Source of the DNA: UBA2965 sp036526135
GTDB lineage: Bacteria; Pseudomonadota; Gammaproteobacteria; Pseudomonadales; Azotimanducaceae
Assembly (NCBI GenBank): GCA_036526135.1
Contig: DATCZA010000016.1
Coordinates: 1-24,675 of the forward strand
Direction of reading: 5' to 3'
DNA length: 24,675 bases
The position numbers were made by a program, and so were the translations under genes. Below, piece by piece: positions 14,116-21,842 of this stretch; position 1 is the first letter of the stretch, and every line of letters starts with the position of its first letter. The notes below the pieces were generated by a model. That model was not told where the DNA came from. It saw only the letters and a program-made list of their open reading frames with translations, and did no database searches.

Positions 14116-14826
14116 TCAGGTGATACGCACCCACCGTCCGTTCACGAACAGCTCGCTGGGGCGGTAGTCGGTCTTGTAGCGCATTTTTTCCGCGTCGCGG
14201 ATCCAGTAGCCCAGATACAGATAGGACAGCCCGAGTTCCCGGGCGAGCTCGATCTGCTGGAGGATGCTCTGCACACCCAGGCTGCGCTGCTCTAGCGCCG
14301 GATCGAAGAAAGTGTAGATGGCAGAAAGCCCATCATCCAGCTTGTCCGTGACCGCCACGGCAACGAGCTTGCCATCCAAGAAGCTGTTGACGAACAGGGT
14401 GTCCGACCACTGACTCAAGAGAAAAGAACGGAACTGGTCGGGGGAGGGTGGGTACATGTCGCCATCCCCATGGCGGCCTGCGATGTAGCTGGCGTAAAGC
14501 GAGTAATGGGCGGGGCTGTACGCGGCGGGTTCCACCCGAACGGCCAGGTCCGTATTGCGTGCCAGGGTTCGCCTCTGGCTCCGGCGCGCAACGAACTCGG
14601 CGACGGGGAGGCGCGTGGGCACGCAGGCCTGGCAGGTCTTGCAGTGAGGCCGGTAAAGATGGCCGCCACTGCGCCGAAAACCCTGCTCGGTGAGCTGCTG
14701 GTAGGTTTGCGGCGTGATCGTCTCCCGGGGATCGAGAAAGAGCGTCTGGGCGTTGCGCTTAGGCAGGTAGCTGCAGGGGTGGGCGGGCGTGATGAAGAAC
14801 TGCTTGTCGGCGGTCTCGTCTTTCAT
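14116..14826 (-). CDS. bpt: Aspartate/glutamate leucyltransferase Bpt (arginyltransferase-like)
   Basis: The 236-residue enzyme belongs to the ATE/Bpt family; bacterial members move leucine from Leu-tRNA to proteins beginning with Asp or Glu, producing substrates for ClpS-ClpAP. Cys18 in CSYLP and the cluster Cys62, Cys65, Cys68 (HCKTCQAC) are the conserved cysteines, and FFDP, YLYLGYWI and MRYKTDYRP are the C-terminal GNAT-like blocks. ATG 14826 overlaps the aat stop as ATGA, favouring it over GTG 14847, which would add 7 residues. It may be labelled ate in older annotations. The leucyl rather than arginyl specificity is inferred from the bacterial family. Confidence 0.93.
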   Translation of the reverse strand: MKDETADKQFFITPAHPCSYLPKRNAQTLFLDPRETITPQTYQQLTEQGFRRSGGHLYRPHCKTCQACVPTRLPVAEFVARRSQRRTLARNTDLAVRVEPAAYSPAHYSLYASYIAGRHGDGDMYPPSPDQFRSFLLSQWSDTLFVNSFLDGKLVAVAVTDKLDDGLSAIYTFFDPALEQRSLGVQSILQQIELARELGLSYLYLGYWIRDAEKMRYKTDYRPSELFVNGRWVRIT

Positions 14827-15527
14827 CGGGCCGTCTCGTCCGCCCACGATCCGCGGCGCGTAGGCTCGGCCCGGTTTTCATGGACTAGCCGGAGGAACTC
14901 GGCTCGGGGCATTTCCCGGGCGCCTAGGGAGCGCAGGTGCTCGTTCATGATCTGACAGTCGATGAGAGAGAAATTCCAGTCCCGGGCGCGCAGGGTCAGA
15001 TGGTACAGGGCGACCTTCGAAGCGTCCCGCTGCCTGGCAAACATGGACTCTCCGAAAAACATGCGCCCCAGAGAAACGCCGTAGAGCCCCCCCACCAGCT
15101 CGCCGTCCAGCCGGGTCTCCACCGAGTGGGCAAAGCCCATCTCGTGAAGTTCGGCGTAGGCGCGGGCCATGTCCGCGGTGATCCAGGTGCCGGCCTCCGC
15201 GCCGCGGGGCGCGGCGCATGCTGCGACCACATCCGCAAACGCCTGGTCCATGGTCACATCGAAACCTGCATTGCGAATTCGTTTGGCAAGGCTGCGCGTT
15301 ACCCGCAGTTCCTCCGGCAAGAGCACGGCCCGGGGGTCGGGGCTCCACCAGAGAAGGGGTGATGCATCGTCGTCGAACCAGGGAAAGATGCCGCGCGCGT
15401 AAGCTGCCAGCAGCCATTCCGGCGTCAGGCTGCCGCCCACGGCCAGCAGGCCGTTGGGTTCGGCGAGGGCGGACTCTGGTGGGGGAAACCCCACACGGTG
15501 GCTTGATAGCACGCTTAGCCCGGACAT
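14823..15527 (-). CDS. aat: Leucyl/phenylalanyl-tRNA--protein transferase
   Basis: This 234-residue transferase (E. coli 234) adds Leu or Phe to proteins with N-terminal Arg or Lys, marking them for ClpS-ClpAP. Typical blocks are FPPPESAL (14-21), GLLAVGGSL (26-34), AYARGIFPWF (42-51), WWSPDPRAVL (60-69), HSVETR and the GVSLGRMFFGESMF segment, then LIDCQ. ATG 15527 fits the family N-terminus. It overlaps bpt by four bases (ATGA) and lies 18 bp after a small conserved gene, so these are likely one operon with infA. Thioredoxin reductase, which often sits between aat and ftsK in pseudomonads, is absent here. Confidence 0.96.
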   Translation of the reverse strand: MSGLSVLSSHRVGFPPPESALAEPNGLLAVGGSLTPEWLLAAYARGIFPWFDDDASPLLWWSPDPRAVLLPEELRVTRSLAKRIRNAGFDVTMDQAFADVVAACAAPRGAEAGTWITADMARAYAELHEMGFAHSVETRLDGELVGGLYGVSLGRMFFGESMFARQRDASKVALYHLTLRARDWNFSLIDCQIMNEHLRSLGAREMPRAEFLRLVHENRAEPTRRGSWADETAR

Positions 15528-15545
15528 CGTTCTAGGCGCTTCGCT

Positions 15546-15845
15546 TCAGCTCGCGCTACCGCCGGCCTTTTCCAGAATGGCGCGGAAAGGCGCGCCATGG
15601 CGGTGGTCGCGGATGGTGGCAAGCAGGGTTTCTCCGCCGTTGCTTTTCGCGTTGACGTCCCGTCCGGCGTCAACGAACAAGCGAATGAACGTGGCGAAAT
15701 CGTCGGGCCGCATGCTGCGGTAGGCGTACAGCAGCGCTGAGTAGTCGGCGCTGCGCTCATCGCCCAGCGGCGCTTTGTGCAGGAACCCTTCGATGCGGTC
15801 GTCATCCCACACCTCGTCGACGACTTTCGTTTTGTCTGGTCGCAT
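15546..15845 (-). CDS. Small conserved protein, PA4642-like, uncharacterised
   Basis: The 99-residue soluble protein resembles a small gammaproteobacterial family known from Pseudomonas (PA4642 family). Features include an N-terminal DDRIEGFL helix, AYRSMRPDDFATFI (41-54), and AGRDVNAKSNGGETLLATI (60-78), which has the look of a single ankyrin-like repeat. No catalytic motif, signal peptide or membrane segment is visible. ATG 15845 is the natural start. It lies 18 bp upstream of aat on the same strand and is divergent from ftsK. I recognise the family from memory and with moderate certainty; its function is unknown. Confidence 0.7.
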   Translation of the reverse strand: MRPDKTKVVDEVWDDDRIEGFLHKAPLGDERSADYSALLYAYRSMRPDDFATFIRLFVDAGRDVNAKSNGGETLLATIRDHRHGAPFRAILEKAGGSAS

Positions 15846-16010
15846 GTTTGGCCCGTGTTCAGGTTCGGTGGCTATGATAACGATTGGTTGGACTGCCGGT
15901 AAGTCGGCAAGTTCTGATTGAGGTAGTTCGGGTAACGAATTGAATTAAATAGAGATTTGTTCGCAGATGGTTTTGCCGCTACACTTCGCGCCGAATTTAA
16001 GGAGAAATTC
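15846..16010. promoter_or_regulatory. Divergent promoter region between the small protein gene and ftsK
   Basis: This 165-bp AT-richer stretch must hold both promoters. For ftsK, TTGAGG (15918-15923) with an AT-rich -10 near 15941-15949 is a loose candidate; TATGAT (15873-15878) in a GGC context is another, further away. TATCAT on the minus strand at about 15876 could serve the small gene. A good ribosome site AAGGAG (15999-16004) stands 6 bases before the ftsK GTG. I see no LexA box. Confidence 0.35.
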
Positions 16011-18263
16011 GTGACCACATCGACGATTCCTGTCCGGGAAATCGGCCTGATTGGATTCACGGCCGCCGCCCTGTACACCATGCTCGCCATGGTTTCCTAC
16101 TCACCCGCTGATCCCGCGTTCTCGTTCACGGGCACCGGCGGGAGCGTCGACAATCTGGTGGGTCGCAGTGGCGCCTGGTTCGCCGACTTCACCTTGTATC
16201 TGTTCGGAAGAGTTGCCTACATCCTGCCCGTTGCGCTGGTGGTCATTGGCGTTCGGCTCTTCAGGGAACGCAGCGAAACGTTTTCGTGGTGGCTGCTCGC
16301 CCTGCGCTGCGCCGGCTGGCTGGCGGTTCTGATCTTCGGCTGCATCCTCGCGCGCATTCACTTTGCTCCGGCGGCGGCCTTGCCTGGCGGTGCGGGTGGC
16401 ATCTTGGGGGAAGCCCTGGTCGCCCTCGGGCTGCCCGTGTTCGGCTGGATCGGGCTTACGCTCATCGCGCTGACCGCGGTGATGATCGGCGCCCAGGCGG
16501 CCGCCGGTTTCTCCTGGCTGAGCGTCGCGGAGCTGACGGGAAGGTGGGTGCACGCCTTTACCGCAAACGCCGTGCTCTGGCTCGATCGACAGCTGGACCG
16601 CTGGCGTCGTTTTCGCGAAGCCCGCTCGGGCGCTAAGGAGATGATGCGTGCCCGGGAGGAAGCCCTGGGCGACGAGCGCGCGAAGCGCGGGAGCCGCGCG
16701 AAGCCGACCATCAAACCCGCCGCGTCGCAGAAAGCGTCGACGGTTGCCGTGCAGGAACCGCTTTTCGAATCCACGCCCAGCGGCGATCTGCCGGGATTGG
16801 ACCTTTTCGACGAGCGTCAGCCCGGGGACGATCGCGGGTACTCGGATGAATCCCTCGAGGCGATCTCGCGACTGCTCGAGCTCAAGCTCAAGGACTTCGG
16901 CGTAGAGGCCGAGGTCGTCTCCGTGCTGCCCGGCCCCGTGGTGACGCGGTTCGAGATACAGCCGGCTGCGGGGGTCAAGGTCCAGAAAATCAGCTCCCTG
17001 GTGAAGGACCTGGCCCGTTCCCTGGCGGTGATCAGCGTGCGGATCGTGGAGGTGATTCCCGGCAAATCCGTGGTGGGCATCGAGATCCCCAACGAGCACC
17101 GCGAGGTGGTGCGGTTGAAGGAGGTTTTCAGCTCGGCCGTCTTTCAGGACTCGAAATCGCCGCTCACCCTGGCCCTGGGCAAGGACATCGCCGGCGAGTC
17201 CGTGGTGGCCGACATCTCCCGCATGCCTCACCTGCTGGTGGCCGGCACCACGGGTTCGGGTAAGTCCGTCGGGGTCAACGCCATGCTGCTGAGCATCCTC
17301 TGCAAGGCCACCCCGGAAGACGTCCGGATGATCCTGGTGGATCCCAAGATGCTGGAGCTGTCGGTGTACGAGGGGATTCCTCACCTCCTCACGCCGGTGG
17401 TGACGGACATGAAGGAGGCGGCGCACGCGCTCAACTGGTGCGTGGCCGAGATGGAACGACGCTACAAGCTCATGGCGGCGCTCGGCGTGCGCAACCTGGC
17501 CGGCTACAACCGTCAGATTGCAGACGCCGCCAAGAAGGGTAAGACGATCTCGGATCCGCTGTGGGACGCCGATTCGGAAGGCGAGCCGGCGGCCCTTGGC
17601 AAGCTGCCGCTCATCGTCGTGTTCATCGACGAGTTCGCCGACATGATGATGATCGTCGGCAAGAAGGTGGAGCAGCTGATCGCCCGCATCGCCCAGAAGG
17701 CGCGAGCGGCCGGGATCCATCTGGTCCTGGCGACGCAGCGTCCGTCGGTGGACGTGATCACGGGTCTCATCAAGGCCAACATTCCTTCGCGCATCAGCTT
17801 TCAGGTGTCGTCCAAGGTGGACTCGCGCACGATCCTCGATCAGGGCGGGGCCGAGCAGCTTCTGGGTCATGGGGACATGCTCTACCTGCCACCGGGCTCT
17901 GGACTGCCGACTCGTGTGCACGGTGCGTTCGTCTCCGACGAGGAGGTGCACCGGGTAGTCTCCGACTGGAAACAGCGGGGCGAACCCGATTACGACAACG
18001 GCGTGCTGTCCGGCGGTGACGACGAGCCTTTTCTCTCCATCGAGCCGGATCCCGGCTCAGCGGAGCAGGAGGACGCCCTGTACGACGAGGCGGTGGCCTT
18101 CGTCCTCGAGTCGCGGCGCGCGTCCATCTCATCCGTGCAGCGCAAGCTCCGGATCGGCTACAACCGTGCCGCGCGGCTCATAGAAGCCATGGAAGCAGCC
18201 GGCGTGGTAAGCGCCATGAACAGCAACGGCAGTCGTGAAGTCCTGGTTCCGAATCGCGACTGA
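16011..18263 (+). CDS. ftsK: DNA translocase FtsK
   Basis: The 750-residue septal DNA pump moves chromosome ends to the dif site and links segregation to division. Four membrane helices lie at about 11-30, 60-83, 94-116 and 139-163, then a short charged linker (190-290) instead of the very long E. coli linker. The motor has Walker A GTTGSGKS (412-419), Walker B IVVFIDEFADMMM and RISFQVSSKVDSRTILD. The C-terminal gamma winged helix (about 687-750) reads the polar KOPS sequence. GTG 16011 is chosen over TTG 15957 for its AAGGAG ribosome site and because the first helix then starts normally. It overlaps lolA by 29 bases and heads the long plus-strand operon. Confidence 0.95.
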   Translation: MTTSTIPVREIGLIGFTAAALYTMLAMVSYSPADPAFSFTGTGGSVDNLVGRSGAWFADFTLYLFGRVAYILPVALVVIGVRLFRERSETFSWWLLALRCAGWLAVLIFGCILARIHFAPAAALPGGAGGILGEALVALGLPVFGWIGLTLIALTAVMIGAQAAAGFSWLSVAELTGRWVHAFTANAVLWLDRQLDRWRRFREARSGAKEMMRAREEALGDERAKRGSRAKPTIKPAASQKASTVAVQEPLFESTPSGDLPGLDLFDERQPGDDRGYSDESLEAISRLLELKLKDFGVEAEVVSVLPGPVVTRFEIQPAAGVKVQKISSLVKDLARSLAVISVRIVEVIPGKSVVGIEIPNEHREVVRLKEVFSSAVFQDSKSPLTLALGKDIAGESVVADISRMPHLLVAGTTGSGKSVGVNAMLLSILCKATPEDVRMILVDPKMLELSVYEGIPHLLTPVVTDMKEAAHALNWCVAEMERRYKLMAALGVRNLAGYNRQIADAAKKGKTISDPLWDADSEGEPAALGKLPLIVVFIDEFADMMMIVGKKVEQLIARIAQKARAAGIHLVLATQRPSVDVITGLIKANIPSRISFQVSSKVDSRTILDQGGAEQLLGHGDMLYLPPGSGLPTRVHGAFVSDEEVHRVVSDWKQRGEPDYDNGVLSGGDDEPFLSIEPDPGSAEQEDALYDEAVAFVLESRRASISSVQRKLRIGYNRAARLIEAMEAAGVVSAMNSNGSREVLVPNRD

Positions 18264-18864
18264 CCCCGTCGTCTGGCTCGTCGCCGCGCTATCCTGCGCC
18301 TCGGCGGCGGCCGACCCCCGGCAGGCGCTATCCGAACGGCTGGCCGCAATGGACGTGTTCGTGGCGGAGTTCAGCCAGGAGATTCGCGGCTCTCAGGGCC
18401 AGGTGCTGGAGCGCTCCACCGGACGGTTCTTTCTCGACCGGCCGCAGTTCAAGTGGGAAGTCGACCACCCTTACCCGCAGACGGTGGTGACCGACGGAGA
18501 TCGGCTGAAGGTTTACGATGCGGATCTCGAGCAGCTGACGATCCGTCCTCTGGCGGAGGCGCTGAAGGACACGCCGGTGTCGCTGCTTACCCGCGAGGGC
18601 GTAGCCCTAGGCAACGAGTTTCAGGTGGTGGAGGTCACCGACGAGCTTGGTGCTTCCTACATCCTCACGCCCAACGCGCCCGACACCCTGTATGCGCAGA
18701 TTCGCCTGCATTTCTCCGACAACGCTTTGGCCGCCCTGGCCATCACGGATCATCTCGGTCAGTTCACGGAGATCCTCTTCAGCACGTCGGCCGAACCCCC
18801 GGTGATACAATCGAGCGAGTTTCAGCTCGTCGTGCCGCCGGGAACCGATGTCATTGGGGGATGA
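18235..18864 (+). CDS. lolA: Outer-membrane lipoprotein carrier protein LolA
   Basis: This 209-residue periplasmic chaperone carries lipoproteins from LolCDE to LolB. A signal peptide spans about residues 1-26 (KSWFR, hydrophobic core, ASAA before Asp-Pro). The mature part shows the LolA pattern FVAEFSQEI, GRFFLDRPQFKWEV and the TVVTDGDRLKVYDADLEQLT strand region. GTG 18235 lies inside the end of ftsK (29-base overlap) and gives a complete signal peptide; no ATG would. It overlaps rarA by 17 bases. The ftsK-lolA-rarA order is conserved in gammaproteobacteria. Confidence 0.93.
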   Translation: MKSWFRIATDPVVWLVAALSCASAAADPRQALSERLAAMDVFVAEFSQEIRGSQGQVLERSTGRFFLDRPQFKWEVDHPYPQTVVTDGDRLKVYDADLEQLTIRPLAEALKDTPVSLLTREGVALGNEFQVVEVTDELGASYILTPNAPDTLYAQIRLHFSDNALAALAITDHLGQFTEILFSTSAEPPVIQSSEFQLVVPPGTDVIGG

Positions 18865-20137
18865 GAACGCACCGCTAGCCGAGCGCCTCAGGCCGAACTG
18901 CCTGGAGGAGTTCGTGGGTCAGGCGCATCTTCTGGGCGCCGGAAAGCCCCTGCGGACCCTGGCAGAGTCCGGCCGCCTTCATTCCATGCTCCTCTGGGGG
19001 CCGCCGGGTACCGGCAAGACCACCCTGGCGAAGCTGCTGGCCGCCCGGGCCGGTGCTCGATGGATCAGCCTCTCTGCCGTGCTGAGCGGGGTGAAAGACG
19101 TTCGGGCCGCCGTGGCTGAGGCGGAAGCCTTGCGGGGATTGGGCGAGACCACGGTGCTGTTCGTCGATGAGGTGCACCGGTTCAACAAGGCCCAGCAGGA
19201 TGCCTTTCTGCCCCATGTGGAAAAGGGCACCGTGACCTTTATCGGGGCGACCACGGAGAACCCATCTTTCGAGGTGAATGCTGCGCTCTTGTCCCGGGCA
19301 AGGGTTTACGTGCTCAAGCCTTTGGGTGAGGAAGATCTCAACCGGGTCATCGATCGGGCGGCGGAGCAGGCGCTGAACCTGCCGGTCACCCCTGATGCTC
19401 GCGCGCTTCTGACCTCGCTGGCCGACGGCGACGCGCGGCGGATGTTGAACCTGCTCGAGGTGGCCGCTCAGCTGGCCGAGAAGGAGGTGGACGAGGCTGT
19501 GGTGACGGAGGCCGCCGGCAGCCGCTACCGGCGGTTCGACAAGGGGGGCGATGCCTTCTACGACCAGATCTCCGCGCTGCACAAATCCGTGCGGGGCAGT
19601 GCTCCGGACGCCGCGCTCTACTGGCTGTGCCGCATGCTGGACGGTGGTTGCGATCCGCTCTACGTCGCCCGCAGGGTGGTGCGCATGGCGACGGAGGACG
19701 TCGGCAATGCGGACCCTCGGGCCCTGCAGATCGCCCTTGCAGCGTGGGATACCTATGAACGCCTGGGCTCGCCCGAGGGGGAGCTGGCGCTCGCCCAGGC
19801 GGTGCTGTATCTCGCCAGCGTGCCCAAGAGCAACGCCGCTTACGTCGCTTACGGTCGGGCTATGGGCTTCGTGCGCGAGGGGGCGTCTGAAGCGGTGCCC
19901 ATGCACCTTCGCAATGCCCCCACCCGACTGATGAAAGATCTGGGTCACGGCCGTGACTACCGTTATGCCCACGACGAGCCCGAGCACTACGCAGCCGGAG
20001 AGACCTACTGGCCCGACGGGTTGGATCCCCAGGCGTTCTACGAGCCTTCCGATCAGGGCCTGGAAGCGAAGATCCGCGAGCGGCTGAGCCGCCTGCGCCG
20101 GCTCGATCAAAACACGTCCGGCCGGGCGGGAAGGTGA
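18848..20137 (+). CDS. rarA: Replication-associated recombination protein RarA (MgsA), AAA ATPase
   Basis: The 429-residue protein (E. coli 447) belongs to the clamp-loader-like RarA/WRNIP1/Mgs1 family acting at stalled forks. Walker A GPPGTGKT is at 51-58, Walker B LFVDEVH at 104-110, sensor 1 GATTENPS at 133-140, followed by SRARVYVLKPL and the tetramerisation domain starting around 240 (DAFYDQISALHKSVRGS). RLRPNCLEEFVGQ is the usual N-terminal sequence. ATG 18848 lies inside the end of lolA (17-base overlap). Its stop is overlapped by the crcB start as GTGA. Confidence 0.96.
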   Translation: MSLGDENAPLAERLRPNCLEEFVGQAHLLGAGKPLRTLAESGRLHSMLLWGPPGTGKTTLAKLLAARAGARWISLSAVLSGVKDVRAAVAEAEALRGLGETTVLFVDEVHRFNKAQQDAFLPHVEKGTVTFIGATTENPSFEVNAALLSRARVYVLKPLGEEDLNRVIDRAAEQALNLPVTPDARALLTSLADGDARRMLNLLEVAAQLAEKEVDEAVVTEAAGSRYRRFDKGGDAFYDQISALHKSVRGSAPDAALYWLCRMLDGGCDPLYVARRVVRMATEDVGNADPRALQIALAAWDTYERLGSPEGELALAQAVLYLASVPKSNAAYVAYGRAMGFVREGASEAVPMHLRNAPTRLMKDLGHGRDYRYAHDEPEHYAAGETYWPDGLDPQAFYEPSDQGLEAKIRERLSRLRRLDQNTSGRAGR

Positions 20138-20508
20138 CCGCGAACGCTCTGGTCTGGGTTGCTCTCGGCGGCGCGCTGGGCGCCGTGGGGCGGTTCCTGA
20201 TCGGCACCTGGCTGTTCGTGCCCGGTCAATTCCCATGGGCCACCCTAACCATTAACATCGCGGGCTCGCTCGGCATCGGGTTGCTCTGGGGTTTAGGTCA
20301 TCAGCAGCCCTGGTTCGAGCAGTGGGGTCGCTACCTCATCGTCGTCGGCCTGCTCGGTGGGTTTACCACGTTCTCGGCGTTCTCGCTGGAAACGGTGGGC
20401 CTCGTGGAGGGCCAGCGCTGGGGCGGCGCCGTTGTTTACGTTGTCGCGAGCGTTGTCGGCTGCATCGTCGCGGCCTGGGCCGGCCAGCGCCTGGTCGGCT
20501 ATTACTGA
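20134..20508 (+). CDS. crcB: Fluoride channel CrcB/Fluc
   Basis: The 124-residue membrane protein has four helices and exports fluoride as a dual-topology dimer. Family marks are GGALGAVGR (12-20), Asn41 within TLTINIAGSLGIG, and the channel motif GGFTTFSAFSLE (75-86) with the phenylalanine box. GTG 20134 overlaps the rarA TGA (GTGA). No fluoride riboswitch can be present, since the start lies inside rarA, so expression follows the operon. crcB between rarA and serS is a known arrangement in pseudomonads. Confidence 0.95.
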   Translation: MTANALVWVALGGALGAVGRFLIGTWLFVPGQFPWATLTINIAGSLGIGLLWGLGHQQPWFEQWGRYLIVVGLLGGFTTFSAFSLETVGLVEGQRWGGAVVYVVASVVGCIVAAWAGQRLVGYY

Positions 20509-20534
20509 GCATATCGGCAAGAGGCGAAGACGCC

Positions 20535-21824
20535 ATGCTAGACATCAAGGTATTGCGGGACGATCCGGAAAGCGTTCGCGATCGGCTTGCCGTCAAGGGT
20601 TACCTTCTGGACGTCTCTCGCGTGCAAGCCCTCGAAAGCGAACGAAAGCGTCTGCAGGAGCTGACCGAGACGTTGCAGAACGAGCGCAATACCCGATCCA
20701 AGGCCATCGGCAAGGCCAAGGCGGCGGGTGAGGACATCGCCCCGCTGCTGGCCGAGATCGGCGATCTCGGCGATCGGTTGGATGCGGCCAAAGCCGACTT
20801 CGATGCGCTCCAGGAGACTTATCAGGGGTTTCTGCGGGAGATTCCCAACCTGCCGGACGCGTCCGTGCCGGCGGGCAATGATGAGAACGACAACCAGGAG
20901 ATCGGGCAGTGGGGCGAACGGCGGTCCTTCGAGTTCGAGCCCGCCGATCACGTGGCCCTGACAGAGGCCGGCGGGCTTGATTTCGATACGGCAGCGAAAA
21001 TCACTGGCAGCCGCTTCGTCGTCATGCACGGGCCGATCGCGCGTCTGCATCGGGCGCTGGTTCAGTTCATGATGGACGTCCACGTCATCGAGCACGGCTA
21101 CCGTGAAGTCTACGTGCCGTACATCGTCAACGCGGAGTCGTTGATGGGCACGGGCCAGCTGCCGAAGTTCGCCGAGGATCAGTTTCGCCTGGAGGGGAGC
21201 AACGAGTTTTATCTGGTGCCCACGGCGGAGGTGCCCGTCACCAACATCTACCGGGACACGATCCTGGCAGCCGATCAGCTGCCCGTTCGTCACGTCTGCC
21301 ATACGCCCTGCTTTCGCAGCGAGGCGGGCAGCTACGGCAAAGACACCCGCGGCATGATCCGACAGCACCAGTTCGAGAAGGTGGAGCTCGTCATGCTGGT
21401 TCGGCCTGGTGATTCCTGGCGGGCGCTGGAGGAGCTGACGGACCACGCCGAGACGATTCTGCGCAAGCTGGAATTGCCCTACCGCAGCGTGGTGCTCTGT
21501 GGCGGTGATCTCGGCTTTTCGGCGGCCAAGACCATCGACCTGGAGGTCTGGCTGCCCGGGCAGGATCGCTACAGGGAGATCTCGTCCTGCAGCAATTTCC
21601 TCGACTTCCAGGCCCGGCGAATGCTGGCGCGCTATCGGCATCCGGAGTCCGGTAAGCCCGAGCTCGTGCACACCTTGAACGGCTCGGGCCTCGCCGTGGG
21701 TCGGACGCTCATCGCGATCCTGGAGAATTACCAGGATGGCGAGGGCAGGGTGGCGGTACCCGATGCTCTGCGCGACTACCTGGCGGGGGCCGAATCGCTG
21801 GACCTCTCTGCCGGTGCCGGTTGA
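20535..21824 (+). CDS. serS: Seryl-tRNA synthetase
   Basis: The 429-residue class II synthetase (E. coli 430) charges tRNA-Ser and tRNA-Sec. An N-terminal antiparallel coiled coil (about 30-105) recognises the tRNA long arm. Motif 2 is CFRSEAGSYGKDTRGMIRQH (about 259-278) and motif 3 is GSGLAVGRTLIAILE (about 382-396). ATG 20535 (MLDIKVLRDDPE) is the family start, with GAGG 10 bases upstream; the open frame further left reads crcB in another frame. It is 26 bp after crcB and 18 bp before cysG. Confidence 0.97.
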   Translation: MLDIKVLRDDPESVRDRLAVKGYLLDVSRVQALESERKRLQELTETLQNERNTRSKAIGKAKAAGEDIAPLLAEIGDLGDRLDAAKADFDALQETYQGFLREIPNLPDASVPAGNDENDNQEIGQWGERRSFEFEPADHVALTEAGGLDFDTAAKITGSRFVVMHGPIARLHRALVQFMMDVHVIEHGYREVYVPYIVNAESLMGTGQLPKFAEDQFRLEGSNEFYLVPTAEVPVTNIYRDTILAADQLPVRHVCHTPCFRSEAGSYGKDTRGMIRQHQFEKVELVMLVRPGDSWRALEELTDHAETILRKLELPYRSVVLCGGDLGFSAAKTIDLEVWLPGQDRYREISSCSNFLDFQARRMLARYRHPESGKPELVHTLNGSGLAVGRTLIAILENYQDGEGRVAVPDALRDYLAGAESLDLSAGAG

Positions 21825-21835
21825 GAGCCGGCTCT
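21824..21835. repeat. Perfect 12-bp palindrome between serS and cysG
   Basis: AGAGCCGGCTCT starts on the last base of the serS stop and ends 7 bases before the cysG GTG. With no unpaired centre it is a poor hairpin, although a shorter stem with a CCGG loop could form. It sits where a ribosome site for cysG would be expected, and none is visible. Confidence 0.4.
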
Positions 21836-21842
21836 TAGATCC

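Noticed and set aside
16101..17951. 616-residue open frame on the minus strand opposite ftsK
   Set aside because: It is a high-GC antisense shadow: no recognisable domain, His/Arg/Gly-rich composition, and it lies wholly over a certain gene.
18875..20236. 453-residue minus-strand frame opposite rarA and the start of crcB
   Set aside because: Shadow frame with low-complexity composition; rarA is unambiguous.
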